Part shown: one piece after another, positions 52,635-63,732 of the stretch
Numbering within the stretch: position 1 is the first letter of the stretch
Layout of the letters: the number at the start of each line of letters is the position of its first letter
The notes under the pieces: model-generated
Seen by the model: only the letters and a program-made list of their open reading frames with translations
Told to the model about the DNA's origin: nothing
The model's database searches: none
Source of the DNA: Tretioscincus oriximinensis
Lineage: Eukaryota; Chordata; Lepidosauria; Squamata; Gymnophthalmidae
Direction of reading: 5' to 3'
DNA length: 64,000 nt
Assembly: GCA_022410635.1 (NCBI GenBank)
Contig: JAJVDF010000125.1
Span: 2,368,744-2,432,743, forward strand
Translations under genes and position numbers: made by a program

Positions 52635-55375
52635 CATGAATCTCACATTTGTGCTTTGCAAATGAAGCGATCTAGCAAATGAATGCTTTGTTGTTCTTGA
52701 AAATATGGTGTCTTAAGAAGTATCAAGGGAAGAATGAGTTGCTTGCATGGCACCACCTCTAGTTTTATCTTTGCTGGGTAGCACAAATAGAATCTAGGAC
52801 TAAAGAGAAAAAACATTGCCTTTGAAGATTGTAATGAAGTCATTTTAAACCCCATGCTGTTCTGCTATTCGCAGTGCAACTTTACATGCAAAGTAATGAA
52901 CCAAATTAAACAAGTAAGGGTTTTGCTCTCAAAATTTATGGCTGTTCATATTTACAGATTGAGAGTTATCTGTGTATAGGTTTGGAGGAACATTGCTAAC
53001 AATTAAAAATGTAATAAACCAATAGGGATTATGATTATCGTTGCCTTTGGAAGACTCTGACAGTACTTGCTCCATTTAAGAAAACAGTATTTATATTAGT
53101 TTTTTCTAGAGCATGGCTTTTGTGAGACGTGAAAGGCATGCATAGTCACATCAAACTGAAAATCACCATTAGATGTGAAAAACAGAGAATTTTTCTCCAT
53201 CTCTTTTCATGTACCAAATTAGAACTGCATTAAAACATGTGCTCATAGCCACTGTCGGATGAACGGGAGACACAATTACTCCTTGGCATTCATGAGCACA
53301 GATTGTTCAACATCCAAAAGGCAAATTCATCCACAAACCCAGAGGCGTATGTAGAGTGGCAGAAACCCTCATATTTAGTGGCAGCAGAGTCCTGAATAGG
53401 ACATCTGTGGCTGCCTTTATGTACCCTTCGGGACAATATCCTTTAAATGAGCATGACTCATTTTTCCACATAGCAAATGCTGATTCACCCAGGCTTCTTA
53501 GGAGTTTACTAACACTGTTCTAGCAGGGTAACTTGCACGCTTTTGTTTGAAACGTATTATGATCACCATAGGCTTTTTGCTCGGGCAAGAATGCACTTCA
53601 GATGAATTCCTCACCTCTTTGCAAGTCACCTCTTGGGCATCAAGTCTGCTTGCCTTCCGTCTTTTGCCTAAGAATGGTGACAAATTGGTGTAGCATCTGG
53701 ATTTTATCTTTCTAGCCATGGGGAATGAGCATTCACAGGTCTTGAATCTGAACCAATCTAATAGTCAGAAATGTACTGATAGGATGGATAAAAGGTATAA
53801 ACAATTACCAGTGAACGTGTGTCTTATGCGATAGTCTTCTCTTCCTTTCAAAAACCTTTGCACATTTGTATGTGGTATTTCATAGGGCTGTTCTAAAAAG
53901 ATGTTGGATAAAGTGCTGTTTATCTTTTGGGGGGGGTTGAATTGATTCTGCCAGATTGAAAACTATTTTCTGAAGCAAGCACGGATGAAAGTTGGTTTTA
54001 AGACACATAATGTCCCTTCCATTTATAATTAGCATGAAACTTGGAAACTGATATTTCCAAAGAGACAAGTGCGGTTTTATTGAACAGAACCATGTATCTA
54101 TTGCACAATACAAACAATGGGGCAAAATATTAAAGAAGAATGTTCTTTATGCTCTATTCATTTAATTTTAATTCCTCTTTATTTTTCAATAAATGTCTGC
54201 ATTACTACATTGAGGAATCTGTAAAACGTTAAAAAGGGCAATTTATGATTCTTTATGCTCTCATATCATCTTTAATGCACTGTTACAAATATGAATTCTT
54301 AAGAAAGCATTTTTATGTTATGATACAGAAGACTTTCGGAGAAAAATTGATTTTTTTTAAAAAAAAACTGCCGTGCATTTTAATTTCTCTTCCTACAGAA
54401 GTATTTCATTCTTTGGAGAAGTTGCCTTTTATTTTTAACAAAGAATGGGTTTGAATGTAACTCCCCATGTCAAACAATAGAATTTCTGAAAGAATAAGCA
54501 GAGTAAATCAATTGGAATTCAGTTACTCTTTTATAACCCTATTTTTCTGAAGATAGGCTGTTATATGTTGGAAAGGATATGACAAATGTAAGGTGATCCT
54601 TTTTTAAGTTAGATTGGTGCAGGCTACAGTTCATCCCTCATTTTTCTGGGCGTAAGCATCATTGAGCATTCACGTTTGAGGAGACAGCATTACGACTACA
54701 ATTTAGTTGCTTTCAAAAGCTATATTGTAGGCATAGTTTTAGAGTGGATGGATCATGCCTGTTCAAGTCAGCCATGAAATTTTTTTATTATTTATTGATC
54801 TACAGAAAATAAAGTCTTTTAAGCTACTGGGACAGATTGCATGTTGCAGAGAACAAAGGAATATTTTCAACAATGAAAGACAGATTCAAAGTTTCTGCCC
54901 CAGAAAAAGCCCCAGGCAGTTTATTTATTTCCCACTCTGACAAAACAGCTTTCAAAAATTAATGATCAAACATTTTTTTTTTATTTTCCATGTAATTATT
55001 TTAGTCAGAAGTCATTCCTGGCTACAGAAGTAGGGGCAAGTGAGTATGTGATCTACCGTTGAAGAAGAATTTTACCACTTTGCATGTAGTGTAACTTCAA
55101 GAGTGAATTTCTCACATACAGCATGGCCTGTTGGCCTGATATAGAATGGGAGCATTTGCTCATCAAACTCCAAGGGCATCCGACATCTACAGTATGAATG
55201 CAGTCTATGACAGTAGTAGGCCATGACATTGTTTCCTGTTCATGTTTAGTAGCCTTGAAACCCAGTGATGAAGTTTGAAAGTTTCCTGCCAGCAACACCA
55301 TTGCTCACCCACTTCATGAAGCCCATTTCATGAAGATAAATGGGGCTAGAATCATAAAGTGAATTGTACCTTGAA
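52635..55375. other. 2.7 kb non-coding, nothing recognised
   Basis: No gene or transposon supported. CAGAGGCGTATGTAGAG at 53340 resembles a hAT terminus but no partner end was found. Confidence 0.3.
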
Positions 55376-55379
55376 AGTG

Positions 55380-55736
55380 TGAAAAGGAAAGTATTTTTTT
55401 CACCCAGAGGGTCATCGGCCTGTGGAATTTACTTCCTGAAGAGGTAGTGGTAGCTAACAGCTTGGATAGCTTCAAGACAGGACTAGACAGGTTTATGGAC
55501 ACCAAGGGTATAAATGGATACTAGGATAGTTGTCTGGATGTCGCCTCTGGGATGGAGCAACAAGTAGTTCTCCTGAAATACCATTTGCAGGGAATCATGA
55601 ACAGGTGCATATTTTGCTTTCCTCTGTTTGGACTGCCCAGGTGCATCTGGTGGGCCTCTGTGTGACACAGAATGCTGGACTTGATGGGCTGTGGCCTGAT
55701 CCAGTATGGCTCTTCTTATGTTCTTATGTTCTTATG
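55380..55736 (+). mobile_element. CR1 LINE 3' end
   Basis: The last ORF2 codons (TTTCACCCAGAGGGTCATCG, then CTGTGGAATTTACTTCCTGA) and the 3'UTR through GAATGCTGGACTTGATGGGC to the tail TTCTTATGTTCTTATG. The tail repeats and good preservation suggest a fairly young, 5'-truncated copy. Confidence 0.9.
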
Positions 55737-55775
55737 ATGGTCCTACTGTACTTTAGGTTTAAACAGGATTCCACT

Positions 55776-55938
55776 TTATTTATTTTATTTATTTATTTAT
55801 ATTTTTACCCTGCCCTATATCCGAAGCTCTCAGGGTGGCCAACAGTAAAACATCAATAAAAAATTAACAAAAACAGTATAAAACACTATCTAAAAGTGGG
55901 GACAGAAGTGACATTTCTTCAGCCAAAGGCCAGGTGAA
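55776..55938 (-). mobile_element. L2-like LINE 3' end
   Basis: (TTTA)n tail, CCTGCCCTATATCCGAAGC, TCTCAGGGTGGCCAACAGTA and CAGCCAAAGGCCAGG: nearly the same as 59639-59800. Confidence 0.85.
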
Positions 55939-55944
55939 TGTGTG

Positions 55945-57660
55945 TTACTTACCAATACACATTAGTTACACACACATAGAGAGAGAATTCCTTTTATTAA
56001 ATATTTCATAGATAGATTTTTGAGATCTTTTCTCACCCATTCTCTTCACAGGTTTCTGAAACACTTGAAAAGACATCAAATCCTTCAAAGTATGCTGTGG
56101 CATCTAATATTTATGTTGTCTTCTGTGATCTCAGTATGATTAACTTCCTGCAAAAGATTTGATATTATGTAAGCCCTTCAAAATTAGTCACGATTTTAGC
56201 GTATTCTGCAACATGATCATGCTTTTCCTGATTTCATGCTGATTATGCCTCATTGTTTGCATTTATTTGTTCCTTGCCTTCTGCGTTAATATTATCAGTC
56301 TTTCACATTACAATATTTTTAGAGCGAAAAAGCATTATTAAAGTAAATGCTCACAGATTAACAGTTTCTACTTTTGAAGCGAATATTATTAAAGTAACTC
56401 ATCATAGGCAATGTTGCCTTTGCTAGTAAGATTACCTGATTTAACCTGCTTTAATAAAAGTGGACTAGTTTGATCTGTTTTAAGTCCTGTTTGGACAGGC
56501 TCAGCAATCCATTTTGGCTGTTAAAACATATTATTAAAGCTGTGCAAACAAGACCTAAGATATAACAAGCTGATCTACTTCTTCTACTGAAGGGGATTAA
56601 AACAGATAAATGCAAATTAGGCCTTTTAATGTACCTATGAGGAAAATGTCCACATGGATTGGTGGTAAATATTAAATAATCTTCCTTATGGGGTGAAGGG
56701 TAGAGGAAGATAGGGGGGTAAGGGTGGAGGATACTGACTTATAGAGAGTGACAGGTATGGATGTTAAGAATATGGAACTGTTTGGGAAAAGATGAAATGG
56801 AATAAGTGTACAATATGGATAGAATATTGTCTTATTTGGAATTTAATAATTATATCTATAAACTGTTCATATTAATGAAAAGAACAATAAAAGACCCTTC
56901 CCTGCATCAGCTCTTTTAATGGCCAATTTCACCCAACCAATCCAGGTTTTTTTCTAGATTTGGTCTTTGTGATATTATGTAACTGGCAACTAGAGAAACA
57001 GGCTTAGAGATCAGAACTTCTGCTCCAGACAGCAGAAGTGCCAGGGGTACTGCTTCAGTAACTATTTTCAGTATAAATGCTAATGAGGAATAAAGAAATA
57101 TAAATAATCTTTCCCTGCTGTTCAGCATACAGAGTACACAGATGAACTAGCTTTGAAGTATTTCGTACTACGATGTCTGTTCTATTTATAGCTCATTGGT
57201 TCCTTAGGGTGGTCTGCTGATCAAAGCGGCTTTTCAAGATACTGATTATGCATTTACCAATATTGTAAGCTTAGAGATAATATAACCAAATAATGCAACT
57301 TGGCCTTTACCTTCGCCCTAGTCAGCACTGCCCTGTTAATTCTTTTTGCAGAATTTCTTTATTCCGTGTGCATAGTGTAAAGTGACTTGTGCTGCATTTG
57401 GAGTCCTAGGAAGTCCTGCAATGTGTGATCCAATCTTTCCAACTACTAAATATAATCCATGTAAATCTCATTTTGACATCTGATATCAAAAGACAAGAAA
57501 TGTGACCAATATTTCAAAGAACAATTCTTTTTTATTGGTTTACAGTCCTGGCTTCATGATGCTGGCCAACAAGGAAACACAAAATAGATTCAAGAAGAAA
57601 ATAACCTCATTTCTAAATTCTGTTTTTGAGGTTGGGCAAAAAGTACTGAAGCTTCTGTTT
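55945..57660. other. AT-rich, nothing firm
   Basis: GCAAATTAGGCCTTTTAATG at 56612 resembles the outer ends of the 44.8-kb element. No gene seen. Confidence 0.3.
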
Positions 57661-57667
57661 GTTTGTT

Positions 57668-57836
57668 TACACTTCTATCTTGTCTTATTTCTGAAGATTT
57701 CATAGCAGTTAACAAAAACAAATACAAGATGCAAAATTGACATATAAAAAAACAGTGTCTGAAAATGGGGAAGGGAAAGCTGTTTCTTCATCCAAAGGCC
57801 AGATTAAATGGATGCATTTTCAAAGATTTTCTGAAG
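57668..57836 (-). mobile_element. Old L2-like LINE 3' end
   Basis: TTCTATCTTGTCTTATTTCT, GAAAATGGGGAAGGGAAAGC and TTCATCCAAAGGCCAGATTA are diverged forms of the 59.7-kb 3'UTR. A CR1 3' end begins right after it. Confidence 0.55.
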
Positions 57837-57848
57837 GTTTATAGTGAA

Positions 57849-58735
57849 CATGAGCCATACTGGATCGGGCCACAGCCCCTCTAATCCAGCATTCTGTCCC
57901 ACCAGATGCACCTGGGCAGTCCGAACAGAGGAAAGCAAAATATGCACCTGTTCATGATTCCTTGCAAATGGGATTTCAGAAGCACTACCTGTTGATCCAT
58001 CCCGAAGGCAGCATCCAGTCATCCACCCTAGTACCCATTTATACCCTTAGTGTCCATAAGCCTGTCTACTCCTGTCTTGAAGCTTTCCAAGCTGTTAGCT
58101 ACCACTGCATATTCAGGAAGTAAATTGTACATGCCGATGACCTTCTGGGTGAAAAAATACTTTCCTTTTTTCTCACTTTTCTGCCCATCAGTTTTAAGGA
58201 ATGCCCTCTGGTCCTAGTGTTATGTGATAGAAAAAAACATTTTTTCTCTATTCAACCTATCCATCACATGCATGATTTTGTACACTTTAATCAGTTCACC
58301 TCTCAAATGTCGCCTTTCGAGGCTGAAGACGTTTAGAAGTTGCAGCCTGACTTTGTAAGGGAGGTGCTCCAGACCCTTGATCATTCTTGTTGCCCTTTTC
58401 TGCACCTTCTCTAGTTCCACAATATCCCTCTTGAGATGTGGAAACTAGAACTGAACATAGTATTCCAAATGTGAGCTCACCACAGATTTATAACGAGGCA
58501 AAACAACATTTACTGACTTGTGTTCAATTCCTTTCCTGATTATCCCCAACATGGAATTTGTGGTGTTTTTTTTTGCTGCTGCACACTGGGTTGACATCTT
58601 CATTGAACTGTCCACCAACACCCCAAGATACTTTTCTTGCTCGGTCACAGAAAGCTTGGCTCCCATCAGTTAGTAGGAGTACTTGGGGTTCTTTGCCCCA
58701 ATATGCATGACCTTGCACTTGGAAAATCAGATAAA
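57849..58735 (-). pseudogene. CR1 LINE ORF2 C-terminal third and 3'UTR
   Basis: The minus strand encodes, in order, a CKVMHIGAKNP-like block, MGAKLSVTEQEKYLGVLVD, AAAKK, MLGIIRKGIEHKS, YKSVVSSHLEY, then MELEKVQKRATRMIKGLEHL and FSLERRHLRGELIKVYKIM. This is the CR1 RT thumb and C-terminal region. The 3'UTR runs to 57849. Stops and small frameshifts separate the blocks (for example between 58445 and 58420). A 27-bp unit with AAAATCAGAYAAATAGGAT is tandemly duplicated at its 5' border (58722-58765). Confidence 0.85.
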
Positions 58736-58769
58736 TAGGATCAAGGAAAATCAGACAAATAGGATGCAG

Positions 58770-59390
58770 GAAGGCCAAAATTCCTACTACTAGGTGATCC
58801 TTCTTTCTCTCTTGAACACAGAGAGGTCCTTGGTATCAAACAAAGCCATCTGTTTTGCTTTACTTCTGGCTTTGTCACATCGAATAGTTAGAGGTTGCCA
58901 TTGATTACATATGTGCCTGGTCACATTTGTGCTTTTGAACCATCTTCAGTCTTGAACAGGACTGAAAACAAGTTTAAAATACTATTTCTGAAGAACAGGA
59001 CTGATCTAAAAGCACAGGCCGAAAGATCAAAAGGTTTTCCTGAAAGATCTAACAATCTTTCTCATGCTTTCCTCCTATAAATTTATCGACTAACAGATCA
59101 GACCTCCTTCCTATTTGTAGTTTTTGAGTTCATGTAACAAAAGTCTTTCACTTTGGGGGAACCTCACATTCCCACGAATTGAGACAATACAGGAATCCCC
59201 AGTATAAGTTTTGATTCTAGCAGATGGTTCTAAGGGAAATGGGAAGCTAAGAGAGAACGCAGAAACAATAATCAATGCCCAGGAATAGGTACCAAATTGT
59301 CTCCAATCAAGTATAATGTAGTTTTGTATATGCAATATATCCTGTGGGGATTAAACTATAATTTCAGTGAATGATTATACACTCAGAATC
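58770..59390. other. Non-coding, nothing recognised
   Basis: No gene or repeat supported. Confidence 0.3.
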
Positions 59391-59394
59391 ATGA

Positions 59395-59490
59395 ATCCTT
59401 TCCAGATTATGTCCTGGAATAAAGGTTGTTGTGTTCTGTAAAAGCATACAAATGGCAAATCCTTATTCTGGAATATAATCTGGAATAAGG
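59395..59490. mobile_element. MITE of the TTATTCTGGATTAT family
   Basis: CCTTTCCAGATTATGTCCTG at the left and AATATAATCTGGAATAAGG at the right are inverted ends; only about 55 bp separates them. Confidence 0.5.
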
Positions 59491-59638
59491 TTCAGTGCAA
59501 AAATGACGGTAAGTGTAATAATTATTATTTCAGACTAATGGTCACCAAGCTACATTTAATAACAAAGGCAATGTTTAAATAAAATTCAGTGCATAGTCTT
59601 TTTTTGAGGTTGTGGTGACTTCCTCAAAAGGTGTGGCT

Positions 59639-60622
59639 ATTTATTTATTTATTTATTTATACTTATATCCCGCCCTATACCCGAAGGTCTCAGGGTGGCC
59701 AAAACAGTAAAACATCACTACAAAATTAAAACAGTATAAAACAATATTTAAAAGTAGGGATAAAGATGACATTTCTTCAGCCAAAGGCCAGGTAAAAGAG
59801 GTGTGTCTTCAAGGACCTTCTAAAAGAATATAACGATGATGACAGATGCACCTCCAGCGGGAGACTATTCCAAAGACGAGGGGCAACCACCGAGAAGGCC
59901 CTACCCCGGGTTCCCACTCCACTGGCTGTTGAAAGGGGTGGTACAACCAGGAGGGCCTCTCCTGCAGATCTTAAGGGATGGACAGGTTGGTATGGGAGAA
60001 GGCGTTCCTTTAGATATTTGGGGTTCCAGTTATTTAGGGCTTTATAAATTAAAGTCGGCACCTTGAATTGGGCTTGGTAGCGGATGGGCAGCCAGTGCAG
60101 CTCTTTCAAGACCAGTGTGATGTGTGTCTGGCCAGCTGTTCCTGTCAGCAGTCTAGCTGCTGCATTCTGCACCAGCTGCAGGTTCCGAACTGTTTTCAAG
60201 GGCAGCCCCATATAGAGCACATTACAATAGTCCAGTCTGGAAGTTACCAGAGCATGGATTACTGTGGCTAGATCATCCCTGTTCAGAAGTGGCCGTAACT
60301 GGCGAACCAGACGTAACTGGAAGTAGGCACTCCTAGCCACTGCCTCTGCCTGATTTTCAAGCATCAGTGCAGAGTCCAGAAGCACCCCAAGATTTCACAC
60401 CTGTCCCTTTTAGGGTAATTCTACCCCAACAAGGGCTGGGCGCCTCCCCACTTCACGAACTCGGGATGCCCCAACACATAGCACCTCTGTGTTGTCTGGA
60501 TTCAGTTTCAATTTATTGGCCCCCATCCAGCCCATCACTGCCTCCAGGCACCTGTCAAGCACTTCAACTGTCTCTCCTGATTCAGATGGAACAGAGAGAT
60601 AGAGTTGAATGTCATCTGCGTA
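59639..60622 (-). pseudogene. L2-like LINE: RT palm to C-terminus with 3'UTR
   Basis: The minus strand reads from a catalytic YADDIQLYLSVPSES (motif C, YADD at about 60610) through ETVEVLDRCL, ANKLKLNPDNTEVLCVGASR and VKSWGASG. It then enters a 202-codon open frame (60385-59777) with VIHALVTSRLDYCNVLYMGL, LQLVQNAAARLLTG, HWLPIRYQAQFK, and RLWNSLPLEVHLSSSLYSFR, the L2/CR1-group RT C-terminus. The 3'UTR ends at GGCCACCCTGAGACCTTCGG and (AAAT)n. There is no endonuclease or RT front half: the copy is cut at 60622, against a truncated MITE. It is the best L2-like copy here and the likely source type for the shared SINE tail. Confidence 0.9.
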
Positions 60623-60628
60623 TTGAAA

Positions 60629-60789
60629 TGTTTGAAAACACGTTTTTGGGGTGTCCCCCAGTTTTTTCTGAGGAATTTTTTTTCAAAAATATTTTTGTTT
60701 GGGTTTTTTTTCCCTAAGAAAAAAACAGGAGGCACCAAAAACAGGTTTTCAACCACCCCCACCCCCCAAAAGGGGTCATCTGGTCAGCC
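60629..60789. mobile_element. Left-truncated MITE of the GACCAGATGACCCC family
   Basis: The interior CAGGAGGCACCAAAAACAGG and right end AAAAGGGGTCATCTGGTCAG match 36668-36812. The outer left terminus (about 30 bp) is missing where it meets the L2-like LINE. Confidence 0.7.
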
Positions 60790-60794
60790 TATTC

Positions 60795-62530
60795 TAAGGG
60801 GAAGGGAAAGTTGGAGCCCAGCTGTAGCCAATCCTGATGGGCTAGAAGATGAAGGGAGAAGTATTTAAGGAACTGGGAGAATAAAGGGAATATAGTTGGT
60901 TTATGTCCTCAAAAACTGTTGCCAGGCAAGGTGAAAAGACAAGGCAAAATCTAAAGGACTGTAAGATAGGGAGAGCTTGAGTTTGTTGAAGAATTGCAAC
61001 TGATAAGCCACACAGGGTAGCTGATAGTACACTGGAGCCACATTGAAGGCAGAGAAGTTGGTCAGAGCAGGGAAGTAGGTACATACCTGTTTCTGTGAGG
61101 GTCAGTTCTCTGAGATGGACTTGTTCTGAGCAAGAAACATATGAAACGAATATACCAGATATATGCAGGCGGAGAATATTTGATGCACTATGAAAGCTAT
61201 AAAGAGCTCACCTTCTTGATATTATATCAAGCCACTCAGTCAGAGAAGTGGAGTGAATATAAAGTTATATATAAACTTGTGTAGGTGTTGAACTCAAAGC
61301 AAAGATTAAAGCCAATACAATGTTGCACTGTTTCTATTTCTTTATTTCTGTCCAATAAGGTTGTTTTATGTGTTAACCGTGAAATCTTGTAACAGCTTGG
61401 TGGGGAAAGCAAAGGGATAAAATTTATCAACATTTATCAAAGGTAAAATGCTGGTAGCCTCTTGTGCGTAAAAAAGACCTAGGCCATGCTAGAAATTGGC
61501 AAGTTGGGTTTACTTAATTAAAGAGGTTTTGGAGGGAAGTTCCAGAAGAAAAACCCTGAGGTCCAAAGTGTAGGAATATCAGGGGGGCAGCCTGCTTGAC
61601 AGAGATCATCTGAGTGGTAGGTAATGAGTCTCTATCTGAGTAGCAGGTAATGAGTGTGACCGCCCTGGGGCCTTCCCACTAGCCTTTAATTTTTCTTCAT
61701 TAAAAATAATAATTCAATACAATTGTAAAATACATTATTCACAATAATACACAGCTCAGCAAACCTTCTTAAGTTGATAATGCTTTTAACCACACAGGTT
61801 AATGAATTATTCAATTAAGTCTACTTATTAGAGCTTTTGAATTCAAAATCAAATTATATGGTGAGTCCCTGATTCCTTTGCATACACGGTTTGGCAGCTA
61901 TCAAGAAAAAGAAGTTATTTGAGGAATTGCTTTTAATGTAATTCTGGCATTCTGAATAATTTGCACAATAGAATCTAACTTAGGATCCAGTACAATATCT
62001 TGATTAGTTGTTTTTTGTCAGGTTGATAAAAACATTTTTGCCCAAATGTTCACATAAAATCACCACATAGAACTTTCTTGGCAGCATTTCAGTTACCTTC
62101 TTTTTATATATTCACCTTTCTAGTTGTTGCTATTTATGTAACAGCTTCACTGATTATTAATTTGGAATGGACTTGAAAGCCCTTTTCTTCCATCCAGAAA
62201 ACCAAAAAATTAGTATGCAGTTCCATATTTAAATCAGTTTCCCAGACCACATTTAAATTATGCAGAGTGCTAGAAGTTATTTCAATTAAAACCTCATAAA
62301 TATTGGAAATTCTATTGCATTTGTTCTTATTTTTTCTGAAGAAGTAATGGTTCAAATGTAGTGATTTTTTTTTTTTTGGGGGGGGGTCTTTTCAGAAAGG
62401 ATAGTGTTGCTATAAAATATACATTTTGATTGATGTATTCAATCAATCAAGCTAATAAACTTTTGCCTGTTAGTTTCATTCATTCTCCTGATGTCAGAGT
62501 GTACATATAAATTGTACTTCATATCGTCCA
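60795..62530. other. Non-coding, nothing firm
   Basis: The 60800-61080 part is purine-rich and faintly recalls 14880-15090, but no LTR boundaries are visible. The remainder is AT-rich. Confidence 0.25.
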
Positions 62531-62531
62531 T

Positions 62532-62776
62532 TATAGGGACTGAGCATGCGTCAAGCTTTGGAGTAGACGCGTCCGCGATTACCTCGCAAGGAGGTGTCGG
62601 CTTTCTTTCATTAATTATTGGGCTTTGGCGAGCCGCCCGAGATTTACGATGCTACAATAATGGAGCTAACTCCCTGTACCATATTTTAGGGGAGAGTTGG
62701 ACATCTCGGATAATATATAGCAGGAGGTCTTCACCTTTGTTTGCACGCCACCCTCCTCCCACGGATCAGCAAAGAT
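62532..62776 (+). promoter_or_regulatory. Putative 5'UTR/promoter of an L1-like LINE
   Basis: A locally GC- and CpG-rich block (GTAGACGCGTCCGCGATTAC) just upstream of ORF1, contrasting with AT-rich flank before 62530. L1 elements carry an internal promoter in this position. The exact start is uncertain because the 3' end and target duplication are outside the window. Confidence 0.5.
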
Positions 62777-63502
62777 ATGGCGTCTGAGTTAAGCTCTGAA
62801 TCACTCAACGCACAAGAAGAGCCAGAGGTAACTCTTTTTGAAATTTTCTCCTCTATAAAGAACGTGGAAACAACAGTAACTAAGCTGGCCACAGATTTAC
62901 AAGATATTAAGGACGATTTAAAAACTACAAGGGAACAATGTAGTGTTAACACGGAGGAGCTACAAATCCAGGCAGCAAAAATTAAAGCTTCTGAATTTCT
63001 CATTGAGAGCAACAAAACGGACATTCTTGCCCTCAAACAGAGGCTAGCAAGGATGGAGGACAAAATGAGAAAAAGGAACATTCGTTTGAAAGGCTTTCCA
63101 CCAAGCTTTGGTTCCTCCAGCCTTACAAACGAGATTAAGACATGGATGGGGGTGAATGGCATTGTAGTCGTCTCAAGCTCAATAACACATGTACATTGGA
63201 CGAAAGGAGGATTAAAGGGGGGAAACTCCCAAATGGATATCCTAATAATTTTTACTGGAGATAATGTGAGAAATGAGATATTCAGATCCTTGAGAAGGAT
63301 ACAGGACTTAAAATATGAAGACCAGCGTATATTTGTCTATGAAGATCTGTCAATGACACGCTCCTGGAACGAAACAAACTCAGAGTTATTACAAGGCGAC
63401 TTTCTCTTAATTCAATTCGCTTCAGGTGGATTTATCCCACAGCTGTTCTTGTCACAAGAAATGGGGCGTCCCACAGATTTTCTACAGTATCTGAAGGAAT
63501 AG
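62777..63502 (+). pseudogene. L1-like LINE ORF1 (RNA-binding chaperone), frameshifted near its end
   Basis: ORF1p coats the LINE RNA and acts as a nucleic-acid chaperone in the retrotransposition particle. The ATG at 62777 starts MASELSSESL. The first ~110 residues are a heptad-rich coiled coil (VETTVTKLATDL, ALKQRLARMEDK). An RRM-like domain follows, with the conserved RKRNIRLKGFPP turn. The C-terminal domain should continue with an R-x-x-W block, but from about 63394 that reading (SIRFRWIYPTAVLV) is in the -1 frame, while frame 2 runs to a TAG at 63500. A one-base deletion near 63370-63395 is the simplest cause. The translation could also be opened upstream in frame, but only at non-ATG codons. 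Confidence 0.85.
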
Positions 63503-63732
63503 ACCTCCTGAATTTGTTGAACATCGATTCCTCCGACATTGAGACATCAAATCAGGAGATAAGCCCTACACAACAAGCAGAACAACAGGTAGAACAACAA
63601 AATACAGATAACCAGAACGGGGAGCCACAAAATAAACTTCAAACTTTGAAAACAACAAAAGGGAAGGGCGACAAACAGAAGTACGCTTTGCGGTCAGGGG
63701 CTCAAGGATCAAAAAGTTCCAAAAAACACTAA
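63394..63732 (+). pseudogene. Displaced 3' part of the L1-like ORF1
   Basis: Frame 1 continues ORF1: RRLSLNSIRFRWIYPTAVLV, then NGASHRF and LLNLLNIDSS complete the C-terminal domain. After it comes an unusual low-complexity extension rich in Gln, Asn and Glu (about 63560-63640) and a Lys-rich end (KGKGDKQK to SSKK) up to the TAA at 63730-63732. The 113 codons have no stop, so the break in ORF1 is probably recent. Confidence 0.8.

Noticed and set aside
53330..53410. hAT element starting CAGAGGCGTATGTAGAG
   Set aside because: No matching inverted end or 8-bp duplication was found nearby.
59777..60385. Host gene encoding a 202-residue protein
   Set aside because: The conserved blocks and YADD upstream identify it as an L2-like LINE C-terminus.
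60795..61080. Possible LTR or retrovirus leader
   Set aside because: Purine-rich with a TATTTAAGG run and slight likeness to 14880-15090, but no TG...CA boundaries or target duplication.
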